A stretch of DNA of 49,206 nucleotides, from positions 1 to 49,206 of the forward strand of contig NZ_QQNA01000023.1 in the NCBI RefSeq assembly GCF_003346515.1. Reading direction: 5' to 3'. The stretch is from Streptomyces corynorhini. GTDB taxonomy: Bacteria > Actinomycetota > Actinomycetes > Streptomycetales > Streptomycetaceae. The notes beneath the pieces are model-generated. The model was not told the origin of the DNA, searched no databases, and saw only the letters and a list, made by a program, of their open reading frames with translations. A program made the position numbers and the translations under genes. The first letter of the stretch is position 1. Every line of letters begins with the position of its first letter. This document shows positions 17,188-24,964 of this stretch, in pieces.

Positions 17188-18420
17188 TCAGCCCGTCCGC
17201 TCCGGCAGGGCGACGGGCATCACCAGGGTGGTGAAGCCGCCCTGGTCCGCCGAGCGCACCACGACCGGTTCGGTCGCGGTGGCGATCTCCAGCAGGACAT
17301 CGGGGCCGACGCTCGTCTCCAGCGCGGCGCCGAGCACGGCGGGACCGAAGCCGATCCGCAGCGCCCGGCCGTCCGTACGGGCCGCCTCCAGCCGGGTGGC
17401 CCCGGAGCCGTCGGGCAGCGCGACGGTCACCTCGTCCGGGCCGAGGGCCAGCGCGACGCCCGGGGCGTCACCGAGGGCGCCGAGGGCGGTCAGCAGCGCC
17501 GCCCGGTCCACGATCACCCGGTGCCGGTGCGGCGTCAGCTCCCTGAGCATCTCGCGGTAGGAAGGGAACTCGCCCTCGAAGAGCGGAAGTTCACGCACCT
17601 CCGTACCGTCCGTGTCCCGGGCTCGCGCGCCGTCGGGCCCCGCTTCCAGGGTCACCGCCGCGCACCGCGCCGCCCAGGCACCGATCTCCGTCAGCCGTTC
17701 CGCCGCCACCAGCAGGGGACGCGCCGGCCCCTCCACCGTCATCACCGGCTTCAGGCCCCGTATCGCCATGCGGTAGCGGTCGGTCGCCACGAGCCGTACC
17801 TCGTCCGGGTCGATCTCGACGAGGACGCGGCCGAGGACCGGGAGCGCCGGGTCCGTGCCGGCCGCCGGGACGACCTGCCGTATCGCGCTCGCCAGTTCGG
17901 CCCCGCCGAGCCGCACCCGGGTGGTGCCCGGGGCCGTGCCGTCCCCGGCGGCGGGGCAGTCCGGGCCCGGCATGGCGCGCAGCACGGCCGCGATCGCGGC
18001 GTCGGCCGCGCTGCCGCGCTGCCGTACGGTGGCGCGGTGCCGCTCCAGTACGGCGCGCGCCTCGGCCACCTCGCCGTCGAGGACGACCGTGACGTCCGCG
18101 AGCGGAAGTCCGGCCTCCCGCAGGCTTCGCAGCATATTGGCGCGGATCGCCTGGTCGGGGCTGTAGGAGCGGTAGCCGGTGACGGCGTCCACCCGGGCGG
18201 GCGCCAGGACGCGGCAGTCGTCGTAGAAGCGCAGGGCGCTGGGGGTGAGACCGACGCGCCGGGCGAAGGCGCCGATGCTCAGCAGTTCGGGCGGTGCCCC
18301 GAGGGTGAGATCGACGAGGGTGCCGCGCGTCGCGCCGCCCGTTGCGCCTGTACCGCCCGTGCCACTCGTACCGCCCGTGCCGTCGGTCCCGTGCGCGGTG
18401 TTGTCCGTAGTGCTGTCCAT
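17188..18420 (-). CDS. MerR-family regulator fused to a DNA polymerase III beta-clamp-like domain
   Basis: 410 residues. After a low-complexity Thr/Gly-rich N terminus (about 1-35), residues 45-125 form a MerR winged helix (LLSIGAFARRVGLTPSALRF, then YRSYSPDQAIRANMLRSLREAGLPL). Residues about 165-405 resemble the second and third domains of the DnaN sliding clamp: PVLGRVLVEIDPDEVRLVAT followed by DRYRMAI, later EGEFPSYREML, and a C-terminal TTLVMPVAL like the clamp's MPMRL end. A regulator carrying a clamp fold in place of a normal ligand pocket is unusual; ligand or partner is unknown. It heads an operon with the frameshifted TPR-like gene. The start may be internal, since the Gly/Thr run is poorly constrained. 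Confidence 0.82.
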   Translation of the reverse strand: MDSTTDNTAHGTDGTGGTSGTGGTGATGGATRGTLVDLTLGAPPELLSIGAFARRVGLTPSALRFYDDCRVLAPARVDAVTGYRSYSPDQAIRANMLRSLREAGLPLADVTVVLDGEVAEARAVLERHRATVRQRGSAADAAIAAVLRAMPGPDCPAAGDGTAPGTTRVRLGGAELASAIRQVVPAAGTDPALPVLGRVLVEIDPDEVRLVATDRYRMAIRGLKPVMTVEGPARPLLVAAERLTEIGAWAARCAAVTLEAGPDGARARDTDGTEVRELPLFEGEFPSYREMLRELTPHRHRVIVDRAALLTALGALGDAPGVALALGPDEVTVALPDGSGATRLEAARTDGRALRIGFGPAVLGAALETSVGPDVLLEIATATEPVVVRSADQGGFTTLVMPVALPERTG

Positions 18421-18484
18421 GGCGGCGATTGTCGGCGTTCACGCTGCCTGAAAGTCAACTCCGCCCGGGACCGGCCCGTTTCCG

Positions 18485-19042
18485 TCAGACGCGGTGGCCG
18501 TTCTCCAGCTCCACCGTGCCCGTGCCCGCGCCCGGTTCCAGCGCGTCGAGCGCGATCAGCACCCGCCGCCCGAGCGAGCCGGGCAGATACGCGGGGACCT
18601 CGGCGCGCCCCACCAGGCGCCACGACAGCAGCTCGTCCTCCTGGACGACGATCGCCGCGAGCCGCTCCTCGCTCAGCACCCCGCCGTCGTAGAGGTACGA
18701 GGCGACCGGCGGCCGGTTCTCCCCCTGCACCCAGTCCACGGTCAGCAGCCTGCCCGGCTCGATGTCGAGGCCGATCTCCTCCAGCGTCTCGCGCCGCGCG
18801 CCTTCGCGCGGGGTCTCGCCGTCGTCGGACTCGATGGTCCCGCCGGGCAGCGCCCAGCCCTCCCGGTAGTTGGGCTCGACGATCAGTACGCGGCCCGCAC
18901 CGTCCCGCAGGAGCACGGCGGCGCCCGCGAGGACGCGGGGCAGCGAGGCGATGTACGCGGCGTACGCGGCGGCTTCGGCTTCGGCGTCGGACGCGTGGGC
19001 GGGAGCGGGGGCGGGGGGCTGGTGGGTATCGGTGTCCGTCAC
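18485..19042 (-). CDS. Nudix hydrolase
   Basis: 185 residues. The Nudix helix is intact at the catalytic end (E-TPREGAR-RETLEEIGL, about residues 75-91), with ALPGGTIESDDGE before it. The loop between the conserved glycine and first glutamate is about two residues longer than the consensus GX5E. A 35-residue Ala/Pro-rich N-terminal tail precedes the fold. It would hydrolyse a nucleoside diphosphate linked to another group; the substrate is not predictable. It is transcribed toward the MerR-clamp gene, 64 nt away, so cotranscription is possible. Confidence 0.88.
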   Translation of the reverse strand: MTDTDTHQPPAPAPAHASDAEAEAAAYAAYIASLPRVLAGAAVLLRDGAGRVLIVEPNYREGWALPGGTIESDDGETPREGARRETLEEIGLDIEPGRLLTVDWVQGENRPPVASYLYDGGVLSEERLAAIVVQEDELLSWRLVGRAEVPAYLPGSLGRRVLIALDALEPGAGTGTVELENGHRV

Positions 19043-19377
19043 ACCCGAAGAGTATCCGGGCCACAGGACCGCGCCTTACCCAGGCGAATGTCCCTGATCG
19101 GAGTGTGCTAAAGGAGTGTCCGCGAAGTAGCTCGGTCTGCCCGTAGGACGGGGTCGGCAACGTCGGGCACGCACGCGCACTCGCCGCGCTGCCGGAGTCG
19201 CCCCAGTAGGTCCAGCAGACGCCGCGAGCCCTGCCCCGCTGGCGGACGGCGCTCTTCGTCGGACAGGCCCAGGCCGTTCCTGACGGAGGGTCCGTGCTCT
19301 CGGCGATGGGCATCCCCGCGCCGTGCGGATAGGGTCGGGACCGGCGCGACACCTGGTCGACAGCGAGGGATGCAAAG
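19043..19377. other. 335-bp intergenic region without a recognisable gene
   Basis: Between the divergent Nudix and glycerate kinase genes. Short open stretches exist on the minus strand, but none has a convincing start, codon pattern or motif. It should contain both promoters; I could not identify convincing -35/-10 pairs. Base composition is slightly less GC-biased than the flanking genes, compatible with non-coding or decayed sequence. Confidence 0.4.
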
Positions 19378-20541
19378 GTGACGGACGGAGCGGTAGAGAC
19401 GGTCGGCGGTTCCGCCCGCGTACTGATCGCGGCGGACAAGTTCAAGGGCTCACTCACGGCCGTGGAGGTCGCACAGCGGGTCACGGCCGGTCTCCACTCG
19501 GTCGCCCCCGGGGTGCCCGTCGAGACGCTGCCCGTCGCCGACGGCGGCGACGGCACGGTCGCCGCGGCCGTGGCCGCCGGATTCGAACGGCGCGAGGTGC
19601 GTGTCACCGGGCCGCTCGGCGACACGGTGACGGCCGCCTACGCGCTGCGCGACGGCACGGCCGTCGTGGAGATGGCGGAGGCGTCCGGCCTCCAGCACCT
19701 CCCGGAGGGGGTCTTCGCGCCCCTCACGGCGACCACGTACGGCTCGGGCGAGCTGCTGGGCGCCGCTCTCGACGCGGGCGCCCGCTCCCTCGTCTTCGGG
19801 GTCGGCGGCAGCGCCACCACCGACGGCGGCGCGGGGATGCTCAGCGCGCTCGGCGCCCGTTTCCTGGACGCCGACGGGCAGCCCGTGGCCCCGGGCGGCG
19901 GCGGGCTGCTGGAGCTGGCCACCGCGGACCTCTCCGGGCTCGACCCGCGTCTCGCCGACGCCGACATCGTGCTCGCCAGCGATGTCGACAATCCGCTGAC
20001 CGGCCCCAAGGGCGCCCCCGCCGTCTACGGACCGCAGAAGGGCGCCACCCCCGAGGACGTCGCCACGCTCGACGCGGCGCTCACCCGGTACGCCAAGGCG
20101 CTGGAAGCGGCCGTCGGGCCCCGCGCCGCGCATCTCGCGTACGCCCCCGGCGCGGGCGCGGCGGGCGGCATCGGCTACGGCGCGCTGGTCGGCCTCGGCG
20201 CGCGCTTCCGGCCCGGCATCGAGGTGATGCTCGACGTCCTGGGCTTCACCCGGGCGCTGGCCGGGGCCACCCTCGTCATCACCGGCGAGGGCTCACTGGA
20301 CGAGCAGACGCTGCACGGCAAGGCCCCGGCGGGCGTCGCGGCGGCGGCCCGCGCCCGGAACATCGAGGTCATCGCGGTCTGCGGGCGGCTGAGCCTGCCC
20401 CCGGAGGCGCTCGGCCGCGCGGGCATCCGCCGCGCGTACCCCCTCAGCGGGCTGGAGCCTGACCCGGCCGTGTGCATCGCCGAGGCGGGCCCGCTGCTGG
20501 AGCGTCTCGCGGCCGACATCGCGCGCGACTTCCTGATCTGA
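19378..20541 (+). CDS. Glycerate kinase (type 1, GlxK/GarK family)
   Basis: 387 residues. Hallmarks are RVLIAADKFKGSLTAVEVA at the N terminus, PVADGGDGT (about residue 58), GVGGSATTDGGAGML (about 143), DVDNPLTGPKGA, and the C-terminal VITGEGSLDEQTLHGKAP. It phosphorylates D-glycerate to 2- or 3-phosphoglycerate, feeding glycolysis from glyoxylate or sugar-acid breakdown. Glyoxylate from the neighbouring ethylmalonyl-CoA pathway could reach it, but that link is inference and needs enzymes not in this window. GTG at 19378. Its last 249 bp are also an open frame on the opposite strand, continuous with pssA. Confidence 0.92.
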   Translation: MTDGAVETVGGSARVLIAADKFKGSLTAVEVAQRVTAGLHSVAPGVPVETLPVADGGDGTVAAAVAAGFERREVRVTGPLGDTVTAAYALRDGTAVVEMAEASGLQHLPEGVFAPLTATTYGSGELLGAALDAGARSLVFGVGGSATTDGGAGMLSALGARFLDADGQPVAPGGGGLLELATADLSGLDPRLADADIVLASDVDNPLTGPKGAPAVYGPQKGATPEDVATLDAALTRYAKALEAAVGPRAAHLAYAPGAGAAGGIGYGALVGLGARFRPGIEVMLDVLGFTRALAGATLVITGEGSLDEQTLHGKAPAGVAAAARARNIEVIAVCGRLSLPPEALGRAGIRRAYPLSGLEPDPAVCIAEAGPLLERLAADIARDFLI

Positions 20542-21387
20542 CCCGATCGCCGTACCGCCGCGCCGCCGTACCGCCCTTGCCGTCGCGGACAGCGGAATCA
20601 CCGCGCCGGTCACCACCTGGAGCGCACAGCCGGTCTGGAGCAGCAGCTGACCGCCCGGCGCGTCGAACGCCCAGGCCGCCAGCAGCCCCATCGCGGCGAC
20701 GATCCAGCTGAGCATCGCGACCGCGAGCACCCCGCGCGGCTTGGGGTACTCGACCCGGCTCACCATCAGCCATGCCACGCCGATGATCGCCAGGAGGGTC
20801 GGGACGAAGGGCAGCTCAAGGAGCACGATCGAGATGACCGTGAGCGCGCCGAAGGGGCTCGGCATGCCCTGGAACATGCCGTCCTTCAGCGTCACGCAGG
20901 AGAATCTGGCCAGCCTGAGCACCACGGCGAGCAGCACCACGATCGCCGCGAGCGCCGACACCCGTTGATGGGCGTCGTCCGCGACCATTCCGTACACCAG
21001 TACGAAATAGGCCGGTGCGAGACCGAAGCTGATCAGGTCCGAGAGGTTGTCCAGCTCCGCGCCCATCGGGGAGCTGCGCAGCTTGCGCGCCACGATCCCG
21101 TCGAACAGGTCGAAGACGGCCGCGGCGAGCATGAGGATCACGGCCGTCGCGGCGGAGTGCCGCGCCATGCCGCTCTCGTCGCTGCCCGTGAGGTGCGGGA
21201 TGAGGATGCCGGTCGTGGTGAAGTAGACGGCCATGAAGCCGCAGGTGGCGTTACCGAGCGTGAGCGTGTCCGCTATCGACAGCCGCAGCGAGAGCGGCAT
21301 CTCGTCGACCTCGGCCTCCGCCTCGGCTACCTTGGCCTCCGCCTCGGCCACCCAGTCCGTCTGTGTGTCGGGATCAATCACGGTCAA
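20293..21387 (-). CDS. pssA: CDP-diacylglycerol--serine O-phosphatidyltransferase with a read-through C-terminal extension
   Basis: 364 residues. The CDP-alcohol phosphotransferase motif is present as DLFDGIVARKLRSSPMG followed by AELDNLSD (about residues 92-116), with about eight hydrophobic segments ending near residue 275. It makes phosphatidylserine in the membrane, the precursor for the upstream psd product. The family normally ends soon after the last helix (about 280 residues). Here no stop occurs until 20293, adding about 85 Arg/Asp/Gly-rich residues that are simply the antisense of the glycerate kinase gene. The ancestral stop has probably been lost or replaced. Its start overlaps the psd end by 14 bp, so the two are translationally coupled. 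Confidence 0.88.
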   Translation of the reverse strand: MTVIDPDTQTDWVAEAEAKVAEAEAEVDEMPLSLRLSIADTLTLGNATCGFMAVYFTTTGILIPHLTGSDESGMARHSAATAVILMLAAAVFDLFDGIVARKLRSSPMGAELDNLSDLISFGLAPAYFVLVYGMVADDAHQRVSALAAIVVLLAVVLRLARFSCVTLKDGMFQGMPSPFGALTVISIVLLELPFVPTLLAIIGVAWLMVSRVEYPKPRGVLAVAMLSWIVAAMGLLAAWAFDAPGGQLLLQTGCALQVVTGAVIPLSATARAVRRRGGTAIGSDQEVARDVGRETLQQRARLGDAHGRVRLQPAEGVRAADARAAERLRGQAQPPADRDDLDVPGAGRRRDARRGLAVQRLLVQ

Positions 21388-22021
21388 TTCGAGTCACCCC
21401 TGCGGTCGTGGTCTGACCGACCTCGACAGCGACATCGACACCTTCCGGAAGGTAGATGTCGACGCGCGAGCCGAACCGGATCAGGCCGATGCGCTCGCCC
21501 TGTTCCACCTTGGTCCCCTGGGGCAGGTACGGGACGATGCGCCGGGCGACGGCGCCCGCGATCTGCACCATCTCGATGTCGCCCAGCTCGGTGTCGAAGT
21601 GCCAGACAACGCGCTCGTTGTTCTCGCTCTCCTTGTTGAACGCCGGAACGAAGCCGCCGGGGATGTGCTCCACGGAGGTCACGGTTCCCGCGAGGGGAGC
21701 GCGGTTGACGTGCACGTTCAGCGGGCTCATGAAGATGGCGACCCGAGTGCGCCCGTCCTTCCACGGCATGATGCTCTGCACCACTCCGTCGGCCGGGGAG
21801 ATGACCCGGCCCTGCGTGATCTCGCGCTCCGGGTCTCTGAAGAACCACAGCATGCCCGCCGCGAGCGCGGTGGCGGGCACGGCGAAAGCTGCCGCGCGCT
21901 TGGAACGGCGTGCGCGGGCCAGGCCGATCGCGGCGGCCGTGACGGTCGGCAGGAGCCACGGCGATGCTCCGCGTGCGATGCGGACCCGGCCGCTGGGTGC
22001 AGAGGTTTGGCTGTGGGGCAT
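21374..22021 (-). CDS. psd: Phosphatidylserine decarboxylase, archaeal/short type
   Basis: 215 residues. One or two hydrophobic segments at the N terminus (about 22-60) anchor it. The catalytic core has GMLWFFRDPEREI, VISPADGVVQ, IFMSPLNVHVNRAP and the autocleavage site RFGSRVDIY, where Gly-Ser cleavage would create the pyruvoyl group. It converts phosphatidylserine to phosphatidylethanolamine, the main zwitterionic lipid of Streptomyces. ATG ending at 22021 gives the expected short N terminus behind cgaagg; the longer open frame to 22192 is not supported. The operon is psd-pssA, and 180 bp separate it from the upstream acyl-CoA dehydrogenase gene. Confidence 0.92.
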   Translation of the reverse strand: MPHSQTSAPSGRVRIARGASPWLLPTVTAAAIGLARARRSKRAAAFAVPATALAAGMLWFFRDPEREITQGRVISPADGVVQSIMPWKDGRTRVAIFMSPLNVHVNRAPLAGTVTSVEHIPGGFVPAFNKESENNERVVWHFDTELGDIEMVQIAGAVARRIVPYLPQGTKVEQGERIGLIRFGSRVDIYLPEGVDVAVEVGQTTTAGVTRIDRD

Positions 22022-22201
22022 GGATGACCTTCGTAGCGGATGATGCCGCGCTGGCAACGGGGGACGGCGGCTTTCCAGCGATGGTACTGGTTGTGCGCCC
22101 GAACTGAGCAAGCCAGCACCCGAGTCGGGCGGCTGGAAGCATGCGACACGGGCCGGTGTGGTGTGATCTTCTTCGCCGTCAAATCGGTTCAAAGGCGATA
22201 A

Positions 22202-23407
22202 TTAACCCTGGAATCGGTACTCCTCCAGCAGTCGGCGGCCGATGATCATTTTCTGAATCTCGGCGGTACCCTCGCCGATCAGCAGCATCGGCGCCTCGCG
22301 GTAGAGGCGCTCGATCTCGTACTCCTTGGAGAACCCGTAACCGCCGTGGATACGGAAGGCGTCCTCGACGACTTCCTTGCAGTATTCGGAGGCGAGGTAC
22401 TTCGCCATCCCTGCCTCCAGGTCGTTTCGTTCCCCCGAGTCCTTTTTGCGTGCCGCGTTGACCATCATCGCATGGGCGGCCTCGACTTTGGTAGCCATCT
22501 CCGCCAGCTTGAACTGGATCGCCTGGTGCTGGGCGATCGGCTTTCCGAAGGTGTGGCGTTGCTGGGCATATGAGACGCCGAGTTCGAAGGCGCGCTGGGC
22601 GACCCCGCAGCCGCGCGCCGCGACATTCACCCGGCCGATCTCGACACCGTCCATCATTTGGTAAAACCCTCGTCCCGTGGTGCCGCCGAGTACCCGATCG
22701 GCCGGAATGCGAAGTCCGTCCATCACCAGCTCGGTGGTGTCGACGCCCTTGTACCCCATCTTGTCGATCTTCCCGGGGATGGTGAGGCCGGGCCGCACCT
22801 CGCCGAAGCCGGGCTCCTTCTCCACCAGGAACGTCGTCATCGACCGGTGCGCGGGGGCGTCCTGCGGGTGGCCCTCCTCGCTCCGGCACAGCACCGCGAC
22901 CAGATGGGACGTGCCGCCGTTGGTCAGCCACATCTTCTGGCCGTTCAGCACGTACACGTCCCCGTCCCTGACGCCCTTGGACGTGATCGCCGAGACGTCC
23001 GAGCCGAGCGCCGGCTCCGACATCGAGAAGGCGCCGCGCACCTCGCCCTCCGCCATGCGCGGCAGGAAGGTGTCCTTCTGTTCCCGGGTGCCGTACCGCT
23101 TGAGGAGATACGCCACGATGAAATGTGTGTTGACGATGCCGGAGACGGACATCCAGCCGCGCGCGATCTCCTCCACGCAGAGCGCGTAGGTGAGCAGGGA
23201 CTCGCCGAGCCCGCCGTATTCCTCCGGGATCATCAGCCCGAACAGCCCGAGTTCCCGAAGCCCCTCGACAATCGCGGTCGGATATTCGTCGCGGTGTTCC
23301 AGTTCCGTGGCGACCGGCAGGATCTCCTTGTCGACAAAGTCTCTTACCGTCGAAAGGATCTCCCGTTGAATATCGGTCAGCCCGGCGGTCTGCGCGAGTC
23401 GGCTCAT
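22202..23407 (-). CDS. mcd: Acyl-CoA dehydrogenase, probable (2S)-methylsuccinyl-CoA dehydrogenase
   Basis: 401 residues. Typical ACAD features are present: GLMIPEEYGGLG, then AFSMSEPALGSDVSAI with the FAD-binding serine, MWLTNGGTSHLVAVL, HTFGKPIAQHQAIQFKLAEM, and a C-terminal RIHGGYGFSKEYEIERLYRE containing the YGFSKEYEIE helix near the base. The specific assignment to methylsuccinyl-CoA oxidation to mesaconyl-CoA rests on its place in the ethylmalonyl-CoA operon, 1 nt from the MaoC hydratase gene. The enzyme is cytoplasmic, FAD-dependent and passes electrons to ETF. A general isobutyryl/2-methylbutyryl-CoA dehydrogenase is the main alternative. Confidence 0.88.
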   Translation of the reverse strand: MSRLAQTAGLTDIQREILSTVRDFVDKEILPVATELEHRDEYPTAIVEGLRELGLFGLMIPEEYGGLGESLLTYALCVEEIARGWMSVSGIVNTHFIVAYLLKRYGTREQKDTFLPRMAEGEVRGAFSMSEPALGSDVSAITSKGVRDGDVYVLNGQKMWLTNGGTSHLVAVLCRSEEGHPQDAPAHRSMTTFLVEKEPGFGEVRPGLTIPGKIDKMGYKGVDTTELVMDGLRIPADRVLGGTTGRGFYQMMDGVEIGRVNVAARGCGVAQRAFELGVSYAQQRHTFGKPIAQHQAIQFKLAEMATKVEAAHAMMVNAARKKDSGERNDLEAGMAKYLASEYCKEVVEDAFRIHGGYGFSKEYEIERLYREAPMLLIGEGTAEIQKMIIGRRLLEEYRFQG

Positions 23408-23408
23408 C

Positions 23409-23957
23409 TCACTTCTCCCCGGACTTCGGCGTGGACTTCGGCGCTGAGTGCGGTACGGATTTCGGCCGCGGGCGGCCGGGCTGCTCTCCGCCGCGCTCCT
23501 TCACGTAGGACTCGGTCGGGACCATTACCTTGCGGCGGAACACGCACACCACGGTGCCCTCCTGCGTATAGCCCCGCGTCTCGACCTGGACGATTCCGCG
23601 GTCGCTCTTGGACCGCGACGGCGTCTTGTCCAGGACCGTCGTCTCGCCGTAGAGCGTGTCGCCGTGGAAGGTCGGCGCGATGTGCCGCAGCGACTCCACC
23701 TCCAGATTGGCGATGGCCTTGCCGGAGACGTCCGGCACCGACATTCCCAGCAGCAGCGAGTACACGTAGTTGCCGACGACGACGTTCTTTCCGAAATCCG
23801 TCGTCCGTTCCGCGTAGTGCGCGTCCAGATGCAGTGGGTGATGGTTCATGGTGAGCAGACAGAAGAGATGGTCGTCGTACTCCGTGACCGTCTTGCCGGG
23901 CCAGTGCTGGTAGACCGCGCCGACCTCGAACTCCTCGAAGGTGCGTCCGAACCGCAT
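23409..23957 (-). CDS. mch: MaoC-family hydratase, probable mesaconyl-CoA hydratase
   Basis: 182 residues, a single hot-dog domain. MRFGRTFEEFEVGAVYQHWP opens the fold, with TMNHHPLHLDAHYAERTTDF as the hydratase signature (Asp and His active-site pair) and GNYVYSLLLGMSV. The last 25 residues are Pro/Lys/Ser-rich and probably disordered. It would add water to mesaconyl-CoA to make beta-methylmalyl-CoA in the ethylmalonyl-CoA pathway, handing it to the upstream-encoded CitE-type lyase. ATG ending at 23957 sits 5 nt after the lyase stop; the longer frame overlaps the lyase and is rejected. Confidence 0.85.
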   Translation of the reverse strand: MRFGRTFEEFEVGAVYQHWPGKTVTEYDDHLFCLLTMNHHPLHLDAHYAERTTDFGKNVVVGNYVYSLLLGMSVPDVSGKAIANLEVESLRHIAPTFHGDTLYGETTVLDKTPSRSKSDRGIVQVETRGYTQEGTVVCVFRRKVMVPTESYVKERGGEQPGRPRPKSVPHSAPKSTPKSGEK

Positions 23958-23962
23958 CGCGC

Positions 23963-24964
23963 TCACCCCTTCGGCGCTTCGAACGAGGAGGTACGGGAGA
24001 GTCCGGCGGCCCGCCCCTTGCCGGCGATCACCAGCGCCATCTTCCGGCTCGCCTCGTCGATCATCTCGTCCCCGAGCATCACGGAGCCCTTCCGGCCGCC
24101 CGCCTCCGAGGTGTGGAACGCGTACGCGTCGAGGATCAGCTCGGCGTGGTCGTAGTCCTCCTGCGCGGGCGAGAAGACCTCGTTGGCGGCGTCGATCTGG
24201 CCCGGGTGCAGCACCCACTTGCCGTCGTAGCCGAGCGCGGCGGCGCGGCCCGCCACCTCGCGGAAGCCGTCCACGTTCCTGATCTGGAGGTAGGGGCCGT
24301 CGATGACCTGGAGGTCATGGGTACGGGCCGCCATCAGCAGCTTCATCAGGATGTAGTGGTAGGCGTCCGCGGGATAGCCCGGCGGCTGCTCGCCCACCAC
24401 CAGGGTCCGCATGTTGACGGAGGCCATGAAGTCCGCCGGGCCGAAGATGATGGTCTCGGTGCGCGGTGAGGCGGCGGCGATCGCGTCCACGTTCACCAGC
24501 CCCTTGGCGTTCTCGATCTGCGCCTCGATGCCGATCCGGCCCACCTCGAAGCCCATGGTCCTCTCGATCTGGGTGAGCAGCAGGTCCAGCGCCACGATCT
24601 GCTGCGCGTCCTGCACCTTGGGCAGCATCACGCAGTCCAGATTCTGCCCGGCGCCCTCCACGACCGTGATGACGTCGCGGTAGGTCCACTCCGTCGTCCA
24701 GTCGTTGACCCGCACCACCCGGGTCTTGCCCGTCCAGTCGCCCTCGTTGAGCGCCTTGACGATGGTGTGCCGGGCGTCCGGCTTGGCCAGCGGCGCGCAG
24801 GCGTCCTCCAGGTCCAGGAAGACCTGGTCGGCCGGGAGCCCCTGGGCCTTCTCCAGGAAGCGCGGACTGGAGCCCGGCACCGCGAGGCAGGAGCGGCGCG
24901 GTCGCGACCGGCCGACGGGCGTGGTGGCGGGTGTCGTGGCGGACGGTGCGGGGGGCGGGGTCAT
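23963..24964 (-). CDS. mcl: HpcH/HpaI (CitE-like) aldolase, probable L-malyl-CoA/beta-methylmalyl-CoA lyase
   Basis: 333 residues. Family motifs are RSCLAVPGSSPRFLEKA, QVFLDLEDACAPLAK with the metal-binding acidic pair, VMLPKVQDAQQI, IGIEAQIENAKGLVNVD with the catalytic glutamate, and TIIFGPADFMASVNM. A C-terminal HPGQIDAANEVFSP matches malyl-CoA lyases. It would cleave beta-methylmalyl-CoA to glyoxylate and propionyl-CoA. The ATG overlaps the mutase stop by 4 nt, so translation is coupled. Between mutase and hydratase genes, the pathway role is well supported; the L-malyl-CoA activity is inferred from relatives. Confidence 0.9.
   Translation of the reverse strand: MTPPPAPSATTPATTPVGRSRPRRSCLAVPGSSPRFLEKAQGLPADQVFLDLEDACAPLAKPDARHTIVKALNEGDWTGKTRVVRVNDWTTEWTYRDVITVVEGAGQNLDCVMLPKVQDAQQIVALDLLLTQIERTMGFEVGRIGIEAQIENAKGLVNVDAIAAASPRTETIIFGPADFMASVNMRTLVVGEQPPGYPADAYHYILMKLLMAARTHDLQVIDGPYLQIRNVDGFREVAGRAAALGYDGKWVLHPGQIDAANEVFSPAQEDYDHAELILDAYAFHTSEAGGRKGSVMLGDEMIDEASRKMALVIAGKGRAAGLSRTSSFEAPKG

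Noticed and set aside
22022..22201. Search for a riboswitch or promoter before psd
   Set aside because: Only a weak TTGCTC/TACCAT pair with 19-bp spacing was found and no conserved RNA pattern, so no feature is called.
23958..24218. Extended start of the MaoC gene inside the lyase gene
   Set aside because: The extra residues are a shifted frame of the lyase; the hot-dog fold begins at MRFGRTFEEF.
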